From Drouetiella sp036703255 (lineage in GTDB: Bacteria; Cyanobacteriota; Cyanobacteriia; Elainellales; Elainellaceae), in the NCBI GenBank assembly GCA_036703255.1, contig DATNPL010000193.1:1-64000 (forward strand): DNA of 64,000 nucleotides, given 5' to 3'. Position numbers and translations under genes: made by a program. Positions 43,560 to 52,269 of this stretch are shown here, piece by piece; the stretch's first letter is position 1; the number at the start of each line of letters is the position of its first letter. Under the pieces are notes generated by a model. That model was not told where the DNA came from. It saw nothing but the letters and a program-made list of their open reading frames with translations, and did not search any database.

Positions 43560-44093
43560 ATGGAAACAACTACGATACAACATGAATCCACCATGCCTGA
43601 GAAACCACAGAAAGAACATCAGTGGTTACAGAAGTTAATTGGGGAGTGGACGTATGAAACCGAGGTTTCGATGGAATCTGATCAGCCTGCTGAAAAGGCG
43701 ACAGGCACCGAAACCGTCCGCTATCTTGGGTCACAGCCTAGCGCGTCAGGCGGACTCTGGATTGTGGCGGAAGGGCAGGGCGAAATGCCGGGTTGTGGAG
43801 AGATAACCACACTGGTGACGCTGGGCTATGACCCGCAAAAACAGCGCTATGTTGGCACTTGGATCGGATCGATCATGACCTACCTCTGGCTGTATGACGG
43901 TGAGCTGGATGCCACTGAGAAAATGCTGACGCTCAACTCTACTGGCCCGGCAATGACAGGTCAGGGCAAAACGGCAAAGTACAAAGATGTCATGGAGTTT
44001 AAGAGCGACAATCACCGGGTCATGACCTCCCATGTGTTGAATGATGACGGACAGTGGCATTCGTTTATGACCGTGAATTATCGGCGGAAGTAA
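43560..44093 (+). CDS. DUF1579 protein
   Basis: 177 aa. DUF1579 features are EHQWLQKLIGEWTYETEVSM near residue 20 and TTLVTLGYDPQKQRYVGTWI, ending HVLNDDGQWHSFMTVNYRRK. A calycin-like barrel is likely. The role is unknown. AAAGGAGAAAA precedes the ATG, and a strong hairpin follows the gene and probably ends the operon. Confidence 0.9.
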   Translation: METTTIQHESTMPEKPQKEHQWLQKLIGEWTYETEVSMESDQPAEKATGTETVRYLGSQPSASGGLWIVAEGQGEMPGCGEITTLVTLGYDPQKQRYVGTWIGSIMTYLWLYDGELDATEKMLTLNSTGPAMTGQGKTAKYKDVMEFKSDNHRVMTSHVLNDDGQWHSFMTVNYRRK

Positions 44094-44098
44094 TTACA

Positions 44099-44130
44099 GC
44101 AGGTCAGATCTAGGTAGAGATCTGACCTGC
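44099..44130. terminator. 13-bp perfect hairpin after the DUF1579 gene
   Basis: GCAGGTCAGATCT (44099-44111) pairs with AGATCTGACCTGC (44118-44130) around aggtag. Only a weak T-rich stretch (ttctttta) follows at a distance, but position and strength fit termination. Confidence 0.65.
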
Positions 44131-44175
44131 TACGGTTCTTTTATCTCAAGCCATAACCGTTGGAAGCTAGTTTTA

Positions 44176-44580
44176 ATGACCCATGAGAAGAACGTGTTCA
44201 ACCTCACCTCTACCTATGTTGTGCTTGGAGATCAGGGTGAAGCTATTCCAGTTGCTGTAGGCGATCGCTTTTATGAAGACTTGGAGCAGAAATTTGGCGA
44301 CTTTAAGGGCAAGCGACTGGTCTCATATTACACTTTCGCAGAGAACTGGGAGAGCTGGGAGATGCATCCTGCTGGAGATGAGATTGTCTGTTTGCTCTCA
44401 GGTCAGGTCGATCTGCTCTTAGAGCAAAATGGTGCTGAACATACCCTCCGCCTGAATGCTCCAGGAGCCTATGCACTGGTGCCGCGTGGCATATGGCATA
44501 CTGCACAAGTTTATTCTCCTAGCTCTATGTTGTTTGTTACACCCGGGGAAGGAACTCAGCATCGAGCTAGAGAGCAATAA
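44176..44580 (+). CDS. Cupin protein
   Basis: 134 aa. The first cupin motif is WEMHPAGDEIVCLLSGQVDL (His, Glu) and the second NAPGAYALVPRGIWHTAQV (His). It is followed by the glycolipid-binding-type gene after 5 bp, so the two are one transcription unit. No substrate is inferable. Confidence 0.85.
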   Translation: MTHEKNVFNLTSTYVVLGDQGEAIPVAVGDRFYEDLEQKFGDFKGKRLVSYYTFAENWESWEMHPAGDEIVCLLSGQVDLLLEQNGAEHTLRLNAPGAYALVPRGIWHTAQVYSPSSMLFVTPGEGTQHRAREQ

Positions 44581-44585
44581 GGGGC

Positions 44586-45155
44586 ATGATGCATTCTCCC
44601 GAACACACCATTCTTTGGCGAAGACTAGATTTGCCTGGACATGATATTTGTAGCCTGTGGAAATCTGCCAATGGCTGGCAGCTATCCGGTAAAGCCATTT
44701 TCCTGTTTGAGCAGATGCCGTGCCTGCTTGCCTATGAGGTCAGCACTTCTGCCGACTGGCAGACCCGTACAGCTAGCATCTCAGGTCATGTGGGCAAAAC
44801 AGCCGTTGCACTCACGATCGCCCCCCTAGCCAACGGGCATTGGAGCGTGAATGGAGTAGAAGTCCCGACTGCCGCAGGCTGTGTCGATCTGGATCTAGGC
44901 TTTACGCCAGCTACTAATTTAGTAGCCATTCGCCGTTTGTCGCTCAATATTGGAGCGCGATCGCCCGCATCAGCAGCATGGCTTGACTTTCCAGATTTCA
45001 AACTGAAGCAGATTGAGCAGCAATACCAGCGCATATCCAGCCATGAATATGCCTATGTTTCTCCTGACGCAGGCTACGCAGCAACGTTAGAGGTGGATGA
45101 TTATGGCGCAGTTACGCGCTATCCAGATCTGTGGGAGCAAGAGCGATCGCACTGA
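44586..45155 (+). CDS. Putative glycolipid-binding (PF06475-type) protein
   Basis: 189 aa. The pattern LWRRLDLPGHDICSLWKSAN, VNGVEVPTAAGCVDLDLGFT and PATNLVAIRRL is that of the putative glycolipid-binding family, a two-lobed beta barrel of uncertain function. ATGATG start with AAGGGG upstream. It is coupled to the cupin gene (5-bp gap). Confidence 0.85.
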   Translation: MMHSPEHTILWRRLDLPGHDICSLWKSANGWQLSGKAIFLFEQMPCLLAYEVSTSADWQTRTASISGHVGKTAVALTIAPLANGHWSVNGVEVPTAAGCVDLDLGFTPATNLVAIRRLSLNIGARSPASAAWLDFPDFKLKQIEQQYQRISSHEYAYVSPDAGYAATLEVDDYGAVTRYPDLWEQERSH

Positions 45156-45388
45156 GTGCTAACAATGATGCAAGTTCAATGCCATACTCCAAACACCCTG
45201 CTCCAAATTCATCTGCATCAGTTCTGATAAAGTTGAAACAATCATTGCTGAGAAGAGAGTAGAAAAGTCAATCGCGCTCGGTTTCTGTTGAAATTTCTCA
45301 GAATTGATGAGGACAAGTGCAGCGCAAGACTTTTCTAACATCCCTTGAGTAATGTCTTGTTGTTGCTTCTGTGCCAATCTTGCGCCCT

Positions 45389-47101
45389 ATGACTCAGAGA
45401 GCCATCTACCCCAATTGGGTCATAGCTTGGGGAGCCGCAGCCCGCTCGGCCGCTGTAACCGCATCGCCATCGCGTCGGGCAACTTGGGCAACGTCTGATT
45501 TTGCCATGATTGGTGCGCAGCCCACCTTTAGCCCCAGTCAGCGATTTGTGCTGGTGGGCGACTGCTGCTTCGATCGCGCCCTATTGCTCAAGCACATAGA
45601 GAATCAAGTAGAGGATGCTGAAAGACTCAGCGATCTGGCGATCGTGGGGCGGCTCTGGGAGCAGAAAGGTAGCCAAACGCTGAGTTTGCTAGCCGGATCG
45701 TTTGCTCTAGCGGTATGGGATCAAGAGCAGCAAACCTTGTGCTTGGGGCGCGATCCGGTCGGAGCCAAAACCCTCTATTATGTCCTGAAAAAAACAAGTG
45801 CGGCGGGCTGGGCTGCGCCTCGGCTGCGATCGCTCAATCCCTACCATGCGCGAGAGCTTGACCCGATCGCCCTGCGTGACTATCTGAGCTGTGCATTTGT
45901 GCCCGGAGCGCAAACGCTTTGGCAGGGCGTGCGAGAGTTACGACCGGGCACCTGCCTCGGCTTTCCAGACGGCCAGCCGCAGCGCTACTGGCAGCCTCAA
46001 GAGCACATTAGCTATGCCGATCGCTCAATCGATTGGCACGCTCAGCAGGTGCGCGTTCTCTTAGAGCAGCTGGTGCAGCAAGCGCTGCCCGTGGGCGAAC
46101 CCGTAGGAGCCTACCTTTCGGGCGGCATTGACTCTAGCTGTGTAACGGCGATCGCATCGCGACTGCATGATTACCCTGTACACACGTTTTCAATGCACTT
46201 TGGCGCTCAGTATCCCAGCGAGATTGAATTTGCCAACCTTGTTGCGGCCCATTGCGGCACGCAGCATCACATTCTAGAAGTTTCGCCGCAGCAAATTTGG
46301 CAGCTTTTACCCGAAACGCTCGCGGCTCTAGATGATCCGGTAGGAGAAGGGCTGACGGTGCCAAATTTGCTGCTGGCGCGATCGGCCAAGCAAATGGTGG
46401 GGGTGGCGCTCAATGGTGAAGGGGGCGATCCCTGCTTTGCGGGTCCCAAAAACAAGCCGATGTTGCTCAATAGTTTATATGGCTCAATTCAGGGCACAGC
46501 CGATCCGGCATCCGCCTATCTGACTTCTTTTCAGAAATGTTTTGTCGATTTGCCGCGCTTGCTCAAGCCTGAACTCTGGGAGATCCTCAAAGAGGTGCCT
46601 TCTGTTTTTGCCGCCGGATTGCAGCAGCAGGACACCACATTTTTGAATCGGCTGATGCTGCTCAACATTGAATTTAAGGGCGCAGACTACATTTTAACGA
46701 AGGTGAATAATCTCACGGCCGCTGCCGGACTAGAAGGGCGATCGCCTCTTTTTGATCCGCGTATGGTGGCGCTGAGTTTGCAAATTCCACCCGCATACAA
46801 GCTGTCAGGGGCGCAAGAAAAAGCCGTCCTCAAGGCGGCTGTGGCTGACCTCTTGCCCGATGTCATTGTGAACCGTCCCAAAAGCGGCATGGTGATGTCG
46901 ATGCAGCAGTGGTTTTTAACCCATTGGCGGCAGCAGGCGCGATCGCTCTTGCTCAATCCAAGAGCCGCTATTGCACCCTACCTGAATCAGACACTCATTC
47001 GCGACTGGCTCAACTATCGTGGTGAGGTTTTTCCTCGCTACGGGCTAAAGTTGTGGCTGCTGGTGACGTTGGAAATCTGGCTTCAGGAAAATCGCCGCTA
47101 G
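45389..47101 (+). CDS. Asparagine-synthetase-like amide ligase without glutaminase Cys (AsnB-1)
   Basis: About 570 aa. The N-terminal Ntn-hydrolase-like domain is recognisable (TLSLLAGSFALAVWDQEQQT, LCLGRDPVGAKTLYYVLKK), but the catalytic N-terminal Cys is absent: the protein begins MTQRAIYPNW. The C-terminal synthetase domain is intact, with PP-loop LSGGIDSSCVTAIASRL and ALNGEGGDPCFAGPKNKP. Proteins of this form (lasso cyclases, beta-lactam synthetases) activate a carboxylate with ATP and use an amine instead of ammonia. It shares the unusual NGExGD..FAG..NKP motif with the second ligase at 49664. Its stop overlaps by 3 bp with the convergent Toprim gene. GTG at 45371 is an alternative start. 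Confidence 0.88.
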   Translation: MTQRAIYPNWVIAWGAAARSAAVTASPSRRATWATSDFAMIGAQPTFSPSQRFVLVGDCCFDRALLLKHIENQVEDAERLSDLAIVGRLWEQKGSQTLSLLAGSFALAVWDQEQQTLCLGRDPVGAKTLYYVLKKTSAAGWAAPRLRSLNPYHARELDPIALRDYLSCAFVPGAQTLWQGVRELRPGTCLGFPDGQPQRYWQPQEHISYADRSIDWHAQQVRVLLEQLVQQALPVGEPVGAYLSGGIDSSCVTAIASRLHDYPVHTFSMHFGAQYPSEIEFANLVAAHCGTQHHILEVSPQQIWQLLPETLAALDDPVGEGLTVPNLLLARSAKQMVGVALNGEGGDPCFAGPKNKPMLLNSLYGSIQGTADPASAYLTSFQKCFVDLPRLLKPELWEILKEVPSVFAAGLQQQDTTFLNRLMLLNIEFKGADYILTKVNNLTAAAGLEGRSPLFDPRMVALSLQIPPAYKLSGAQEKAVLKAAVADLLPDVIVNRPKSGMVMSMQQWFLTHWRQQARSLLLNPRAAIAPYLNQTLIRDWLNYRGEVFPRYGLKLWLLVTLEIWLQENRR

Positions 47102-48408
47102 CCGAAACTATCGGAGGCAAACACATAACCGCCTCCATAGCTCATGCCATCATCCATCACAATTAAACCGTCGCTATTCTGCGGATCGCCACTCTGAGCC
47201 AAGCCATAGTTGACCACGCGCAACAGCCGCTGTGGCGCAAACGATTCTAGTTCTACAAAATGGCCTGCATCTAGCCACGCTTGTTCTTGAGCCGTGAGGC
47301 TTTGCCGCACAGCATCCGGTAGCTGACCTGCCGAACGGGCGATCGCGTCAGACTTTTGCAGAAAGAAATCCCGGCCTGCCAAGATTTGTCGGGGAGAAAG
47401 ACCCAAATCGAAAATCGTTGCGGGTTGATTGGCAAACCAATCGGGACTCGACCGCAGTTGATGCACTAGACTCACCCCCGCAGGGCTGGCATCATGCAGC
47501 ACATAAACTTTGAGATCGGCATTGCGTCGCAGCATTTCCATCACGGTATCAAAAATGCTCTGGGGATAGCCGTTGATGCTAAGAATCGCGCAGTTGTTTT
47601 CAAAATGAACGTTGTTGGCAATCAGGAATTGCGCGATCGCATCACTCTCACAAACAATTGCGCGATCGAAACTATAGGCGCTCACCTCAGGATCAACACT
47701 GGTTGCATCAGGGTTGATGGGCAGCGTATTTTGGCGAGGCTGAGGCAGCAGTTTGTCTAATCTCCCGTTCACCGCTTGCCAGCGTCGCAACCACTCCTCA
47801 CTCAGCGCAGCTTCGACCAGAAAGACTTCCCCCAAGCTTCCCTGACGACGCTTTTGTAAAATACCGAGCCAGAGGGAAGACAGCCCTAATACAGTCGTCA
47901 CCCCATACCCGATGAGCAGGTTCTTTGACAGGCTATGGGTTATGCCGATGACTAAGATGATCACCCCTAGAATCTGGAGATTATTAGCGTTGTCCTTCCT
48001 CCCTCTCGCCCCTAGTTGCAGAGACTTGCTGCCGTTAAAGAACGCCGCAATCCAAAGCAGATTGTAAACAGCAGAAGCAACTAAATAGGCAATATCTTGG
48101 GCAAAAAAAGCTGCCACAATGAAGTTAAGAAATAAATAGAAAATTACCCAGCCCCATCTGCCTTTAGAAGCCCGAGCCTTGATCCGTCTGTCGATGAAGT
48201 ACAAGAATTGTTTCGGGGTAAAAGAGAGAAGATTATGGTTGGAAATATCTTCGATCGCCTTCTTGAAAAACGGATCGGTGAAGGCCAACTTTTTATCGGT
48301 CATCCCAGCAGGTTCAAAGACAAACGTATGGTTACACCGCTTGCAGCGACCTGAATTCCGGGTGCGATCTTTCAAGATATTATCAGTTCCACATGCAACA
48401 CATTTCAT
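47098..48408 (-). CDS. Zinc-ribbon membrane protein with Toprim-like C-terminus
   Basis: About 436 aa. Residues 1-30 form a zinc ribbon (KCVACGTDNIL...SGRCKRCNH). Helices at about 85-205 (WGWVIFYLFLNFIVAAFF, IAYLVASAVYNLLWIAAFF, LQILGVIILVIGITHSL, LIGYGVTTVLGLSSLWLGIL) give four membrane passes. The C-terminal 190 residues resemble a Toprim fold: RAIVCESDAIAQFLIANN (Glu), then DLKVYVLHDASPAGVSLVHQL in place of the usual DxDxxG strand. ATG at 48408 is spaced better from GGGAG than that at 48414. It is divergent in sequence from any family I know and sits between the ligase genes on the opposite strand from AsnB-1. Function unknown. Confidence 0.75.
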   Translation of the reverse strand: MKCVACGTDNILKDRTRNSGRCKRCNHTFVFEPAGMTDKKLAFTDPFFKKAIEDISNHNLLSFTPKQFLYFIDRRIKARASKGRWGWVIFYLFLNFIVAAFFAQDIAYLVASAVYNLLWIAAFFNGSKSLQLGARGRKDNANNLQILGVIILVIGITHSLSKNLLIGYGVTTVLGLSSLWLGILQKRRQGSLGEVFLVEAALSEEWLRRWQAVNGRLDKLLPQPRQNTLPINPDATSVDPEVSAYSFDRAIVCESDAIAQFLIANNVHFENNCAILSINGYPQSIFDTVMEMLRRNADLKVYVLHDASPAGVSLVHQLRSSPDWFANQPATIFDLGLSPRQILAGRDFFLQKSDAIARSAGQLPDAVRQSLTAQEQAWLDAGHFVELESFAPQRLLRVVNYGLAQSGDPQNSDGLIVMDDGMSYGGGYVFASDSFG

Positions 48409-48431
48409 TCCCATTGCTCCCGATGTTCACT

Positions 48432-49667
48432 CTAAAATAGTTGTCCGTTTAACAAGATGGAATAATCTTCTCGCTGCCGAATTAATCGATGGTCGTTAGC
48501 TGCAACCAGCACCTCAGCCGGACGAGGCCGATGCAGAAAATGGGACGACATCGCATAGCCATAGGCTCCACTGTCTAAGATGGCAACGGCATCACCAATT
48601 TTGAGCATCGGCAACTCACAGCCTCGCCCTAAATAGTCTCGTGAATAGGTCGTGTTGCCGCAAATATCGGTGGGATGTCTCGACGACCCAGAAGCCCAAG
48701 TCGTGACGGCTCGGTAGCCTCCATGCACCGCAGGCACCGATAAATTAGCCACCGTCGTATCGACCCCGACAATTTGGCGATCGCCCTGCCATTTCACAGC
48801 CACAACTTTAGCCAGCAAGACCCCACACCCGGCAATCACCGCGCGTCCGGGTTCAATTACTAGCTCTATAGGGCGCGACAGAGCCGCTAGCTTTTGCCGC
48901 ATGACTGCCCCAAACTCAGGCCAGTCAAACGCCGCTCCCGATCGATAGGGATAGCCAAAGCCCCCGCCAAAATCGAGCATTTGCCAGTGGGGCAGCCGCT
49001 GGGCGATGGCGATCACCTGATCAATCACCTGTGTGAAAGCTGCCGTGGCATTGGTTCCGGTGCCCCGGTAAAAGTGAAGTCCTGTGAGGGTCAGCCCATG
49101 CTGCTGGGCAATGGCGCAGGCTTCCTCAAATTCGGCAGGGCGTATGCCAATGCGGCTTTCTCCCGTTAACTCAGGAGCATTGAGGCGCAGCCCCAGGACG
49201 GGTGTGGGCGATCGCGCCGCCGAACATTCGCCAAACAGCCGTAGCTGCGACAGGCTATCCAAATTAAAGCGATGGATATTCCAGCGGATGAGCTGCTCTA
49301 GATCCTCCCGGCTAAGATTGCTGCCGCTGTAAACCATTTGGGTCGGCAAAAATCCGGCCTGCAATCCTAGAAACACATCCCCTGGCGTATTGGCATGTAG
49401 CCCCCAGCCCTGCTGCCGGATGAGCTGTAACAGCGCAACATTGCCATTGGTGACGCTGGCAAAGTGAAACTGCGTCTGCGGATAGTCAACCGATCGCGTA
49501 ATGTGGGCAAGCGTTTGGCAGAGGCGATCGCTCTGATACACATACAGGGGCGAACCGTAAGCAGACAGCAGCTCCTGCATAAGCGCCTGCGAGAAGGGAG
49601 GCGCATGAATGATTTCCGCAGGTTTAGCTTGAGTCTCGCCAGGTTTAGCAGATCCAGATTGTGTCAT
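48432..49667 (-). CDS. DAP-decarboxylase-like protein lacking the PLP lysine
   Basis: 411 aa with the fold-type III barrel and beta domain of diaminopimelate/ornithine decarboxylases: DFGGGFGYPY, IEPGRAVIAGCGVLLAKV, ICGNTTYSRDYL (Cys kept) and GAYGYAMSSHFLHRPRPAEV. At the Schiff-base position the canonical YAxKAN reads FASVTNGN, so Lys is replaced (V72), and the usual second His of GLHxH is Tyr (GLHFYRG). It is unlikely to decarboxylate in the normal way. ATG at 49667 overlaps the stop of AsnB-2 (ATGA), so the two are made together. It may have lost PLP chemistry and bind a substrate or another cofactor, or use a distant Lys. Confidence 0.85.
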   Translation of the reverse strand: MTQSGSAKPGETQAKPAEIIHAPPFSQALMQELLSAYGSPLYVYQSDRLCQTLAHITRSVDYPQTQFHFASVTNGNVALLQLIRQQGWGLHANTPGDVFLGLQAGFLPTQMVYSGSNLSREDLEQLIRWNIHRFNLDSLSQLRLFGECSAARSPTPVLGLRLNAPELTGESRIGIRPAEFEEACAIAQQHGLTLTGLHFYRGTGTNATAAFTQVIDQVIAIAQRLPHWQMLDFGGGFGYPYRSGAAFDWPEFGAVMRQKLAALSRPIELVIEPGRAVIAGCGVLLAKVVAVKWQGDRQIVGVDTTVANLSVPAVHGGYRAVTTWASGSSRHPTDICGNTTYSRDYLGRGCELPMLKIGDAVAILDSGAYGYAMSSHFLHRPRPAEVLVAANDHRLIRQREDYSILLNGQLF

Positions 49668-51424
49668 TGCAGCCTCTTGCGATAGCTCCAGATACGCTGC
49701 CCGATCGCAGGCGGCAGCCAAAAGACATGATCGAGCGATCGCGAAACCGGAATTTCGCCTAGCACCTCTGTTCGCCAGACTTGCCACATCAGCAGCAGCC
49801 AGAGGTTATTGCCAATATAGCGATCGCGCATAGCCACTCCGAGTTTGCCAGATAACATTGCATCTGCCAAATGCGGCTGCCAGCGATTTTCTGACCGCAG
49901 CACCTTGGGGTTGAGCCACTGACCGATCGCACCCCAGAATTCACGGTAATACCAAACCTTAAGCGGCACACCCATACCGCGCTTTTCCCGCCAAACAATT
50001 TCGGCAGGCAGCCAGCGTTCAGCCGCTCGTTTGAGAATGTATTTCTCACAAGCACCTTGCAGCATCAGCTCTCCGGGCAGCTGAAAAGTCCAAGCAGTGA
50101 GGTCAGGATCGCAGAAGGGCGATCGCACCCATAAATCATGGGCAAATCCTAAGGCTGTGGCTCTGGGCTGGATGTTTTGCGCCCCTTTGAGCATGAGCGA
50201 AGCCCGCCGCAGCCGAGCTAGCAGAGAAGGGCAGGCTGTAGCATCGAGGGCATCTTGCAGGTAAAGCGTCAAATCATGAGCTTGAATGCGAGCTAGCAGA
50301 TCGGCAGAAAAAATTTGCGACTCGTAGCCCCAAAATCGTTGAAATGTTCGCAAATACTGCTGCTCAAAAGTTTCTGCTGCCACAGGATGCTCTGGACGAT
50401 ACACTCCACCCGCAATCACAGGTTTGTTTGTCCATCCGGCAAAGAGCTGATCGCCATTTTCGCCATTAAACACCACTCGCACATCTTGCGCTGCCGCTTG
50501 CTTGAGCAAGAATAACGGAGCCGTTGTGCCATCTCCATAGGGCAAATCGAGCGCCTGAGCCGTTGCGCGAAGCACTGACAGCAGGCGATCGCCCGTCGCG
50601 GCAACCTGGATCAGCGGAATCTGAAACAAATCGGCTACCTGCTGAGCATAGGCCAATTCAGAATAGCCTTCAACCCCAAAATCGAGCGCATAAGCCCGCA
50701 CCTGCAATCCCGCCTCGACCAACAGCGCCGTCACCAATGAGGAATCAATGCCGCCCGACAGCAGCACGCCCACGGGTTCATCAAGCGGTAAATCTGCCAC
50801 CTGTCGCTCAATCGCCTGCCGCAGCAGGGCCTGCAATTGCCCAACGGCCTGATCCTCATGGCGCAGCAGTTGCGGGGCTTCCCGCCACGCCGGATCAAGC
50901 GATCGCGTCTGAGGTGGCGATAGGGTATGAGCATCCGCCATCGACCAAGCGATTTCACTGCCCGCTGCCACGGCTGCCACTTGTTCGAGCGGCGTTAAAG
51001 GAGTCGGCACATAGGAAAAACAGGCCAAACCATGCAGGGCGATCGGATTAATCTGAGGTGTCGCAATGAGGGGTCGCAGCAGTTGCAAACGAGTTGCAAA
51101 CCAAATCGTTTCTCCAAGCTGCATCCAATACAGCGGCACTCGCCCAAACGAATTGCGCCCCAGCCGCAGCCCTTGTGTTTCTATAAAAGCCCAAGCATCT
51201 CCTGGAGAATCTGTTAGAGGATCGGTAAGCTGCGATCGCCCACAGGCATTCAGCGTAACGCGATCGGCGGTCAGTTCCGTCGCAGAAGCGATCGCCCATG
51301 CGATTGGGCTGTCCGACTCGCCCTGCCGGATAAGGTAGTTAGGAGCCAACCTTTGCAACGTTTCTGTATGATTGCCTAAACCCCAGTAGCCCAGGAACTG
51401 TGAAGGTTTGCCGATCGCACCCAT
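49664..51424 (-). CDS. Second Cys-less asparagine-synthetase-like ligase (AsnB-2)
   Basis: 586 aa. The N-terminal domain (FLGYWGLGNHTETLQRL, GLRLGRNSFGRVPLYWM) lacks the catalytic Cys. The ATP-binding domain has LSGGIDSSLVTALLVEA, LPYGDGTTAPLFLLKQAA, VFNGENGDQLFAGWTNKPVI and HDLWVRSPFCDPDLTAW. It shares the NGExGD..FAG..NKP block with AsnB-1 but is otherwise divergent. It overlaps the Lys-less decarboxylase-like gene by 4 bp, which points to a joint reaction. A 26-bp hairpin stands 25 bp upstream of its start. Confidence 0.9.
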   Translation of the reverse strand: MGAIGKPSQFLGYWGLGNHTETLQRLAPNYLIRQGESDSPIAWAIASATELTADRVTLNACGRSQLTDPLTDSPGDAWAFIETQGLRLGRNSFGRVPLYWMQLGETIWFATRLQLLRPLIATPQINPIALHGLACFSYVPTPLTPLEQVAAVAAGSEIAWSMADAHTLSPPQTRSLDPAWREAPQLLRHEDQAVGQLQALLRQAIERQVADLPLDEPVGVLLSGGIDSSLVTALLVEAGLQVRAYALDFGVEGYSELAYAQQVADLFQIPLIQVAATGDRLLSVLRATAQALDLPYGDGTTAPLFLLKQAAAQDVRVVFNGENGDQLFAGWTNKPVIAGGVYRPEHPVAAETFEQQYLRTFQRFWGYESQIFSADLLARIQAHDLTLYLQDALDATACPSLLARLRRASLMLKGAQNIQPRATALGFAHDLWVRSPFCDPDLTAWTFQLPGELMLQGACEKYILKRAAERWLPAEIVWREKRGMGVPLKVWYYREFWGAIGQWLNPKVLRSENRWQPHLADAMLSGKLGVAMRDRYIGNNLWLLLMWQVWRTEVLGEIPVSRSLDHVFWLPPAIGQRIWSYRKRLQ

Positions 51425-51449
51425 CTCTACCCATCTCCTACACCCTACC

Positions 51450-51504
51450 GATGAATTTTTTTTGGAGAGGGGCGCTCTGCGCCCCTCTCCAAAAAAAATT
51501 CATC
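51450..51504. repeat. 26-bp perfect hairpin upstream of AsnB-2
   Basis: The arms 51450-51475 and 51479-51504 are exact complements with the loop tct. The base is T8/A8 and the tip GGAGAGGGGCGC. It lies between two minus-strand genes and either ends the upstream one or sits in the AsnB-2 leader. Confidence 0.85.
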
Positions 51505-51510
51505 CCAAGC

Positions 51511-52134
51511 CTATTGCACCGTGAAATTCTGGGTGCTGAGGACGCGCTCATCTAGCAGCAGCCGCACTTCCCAATCTCCCTGCGGGGCAGTCGCACCCAG
51601 ATCATAAAAGCAATACGTATTCCAAGTTGGCGTGTTGATGGAACGGGTTTGGTACCGTCCTTGATGCACAACCTGACCACTGGGATCAATCCAGTCACAT
51701 TGCAGCGAAAGCTGGCGATCGATCGGTGCTTTTTCTAACGTCACCCGATAGTAAACACGAGGACTCACCTGACGGCTGACTTGAGTCAGATTATCACCGC
51801 TTGTTTCGGACAGCGCAATTCGGTCTTGTCCTGCTACCACTTGAGCGGTCTGCTGCTGCTGGTTTTGCCAAAATAGAATGCCCGCACTGATGGCAACGAT
51901 GGCGATCGCTGTTGTGGCAATCACCCCCCAGCGGTTGCGCTTTTGCCGTTGTGCCAATGCTTCCCGGCGACGTAACTGCACCAGCGCATCTTCTAGCAGG
52001 TCGTCAGGAAGATTCAACTCTTGCAAAATTTCTCTCACCTGCTGCGGAGACAGTTCTGCCTCCCGCTGCTGCGATAGCTGAGTGATCTCAGCAATCACCT
52101 GTGCAAGTTGAGTTTCGGTGAGTTTAGGCTCCAT
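51511..52134 (-). CDS. Single-pass membrane protein of unknown function
   Basis: 207 aa. The cytosolic part is helical, charged and Gln-rich (EITQLSQQREAELSPQQVRE). A membrane helix lies at about 69-89 (WGVIATTAIAIVAISAGILFW). The outer part is a beta-sandwich-like domain (YYRVTLEKAPIDRQLSLQCD ... GATAPQGDWEVRLLLDERVL). No catalytic motif. It is the next gene upstream of AsnB-2 on the same strand, with 86 bp between, holding the hairpin. Confidence 0.7.
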   Translation of the reverse strand: MEPKLTETQLAQVIAEITQLSQQREAELSPQQVREILQELNLPDDLLEDALVQLRRREALAQRQKRNRWGVIATTAIAIVAISAGILFWQNQQQQTAQVVAGQDRIALSETSGDNLTQVSRQVSPRVYYRVTLEKAPIDRQLSLQCDWIDPSGQVVHQGRYQTRSINTPTWNTYCFYDLGATAPQGDWEVRLLLDERVLSTQNFTVQ

Positions 52135-52269
52135 AAAGCTTGACCCAGGAAGATCGATGAGGATTTATAAGACTCTTTATTCTTGCATTGATAGGATCTC
52201 TTTTCTGAAAACTTTACTTCATCGCTTCATCCCTTCATGGCTTCATCAGAGGATGCTCAAGCGCTAACG

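Noticed and set aside
45159..45377. A 72-aa minus-strand frame divergent from AsnB-1
   Set aside because: No ribosome site, no recognisable domain, and the composition looks random.
45371..51424. Lasso-peptide cluster
   Set aside because: The ligases resemble lasso cyclases only in lacking the Cys. No precursor peptide, leader-binding protein or transglutaminase-like protease was found.
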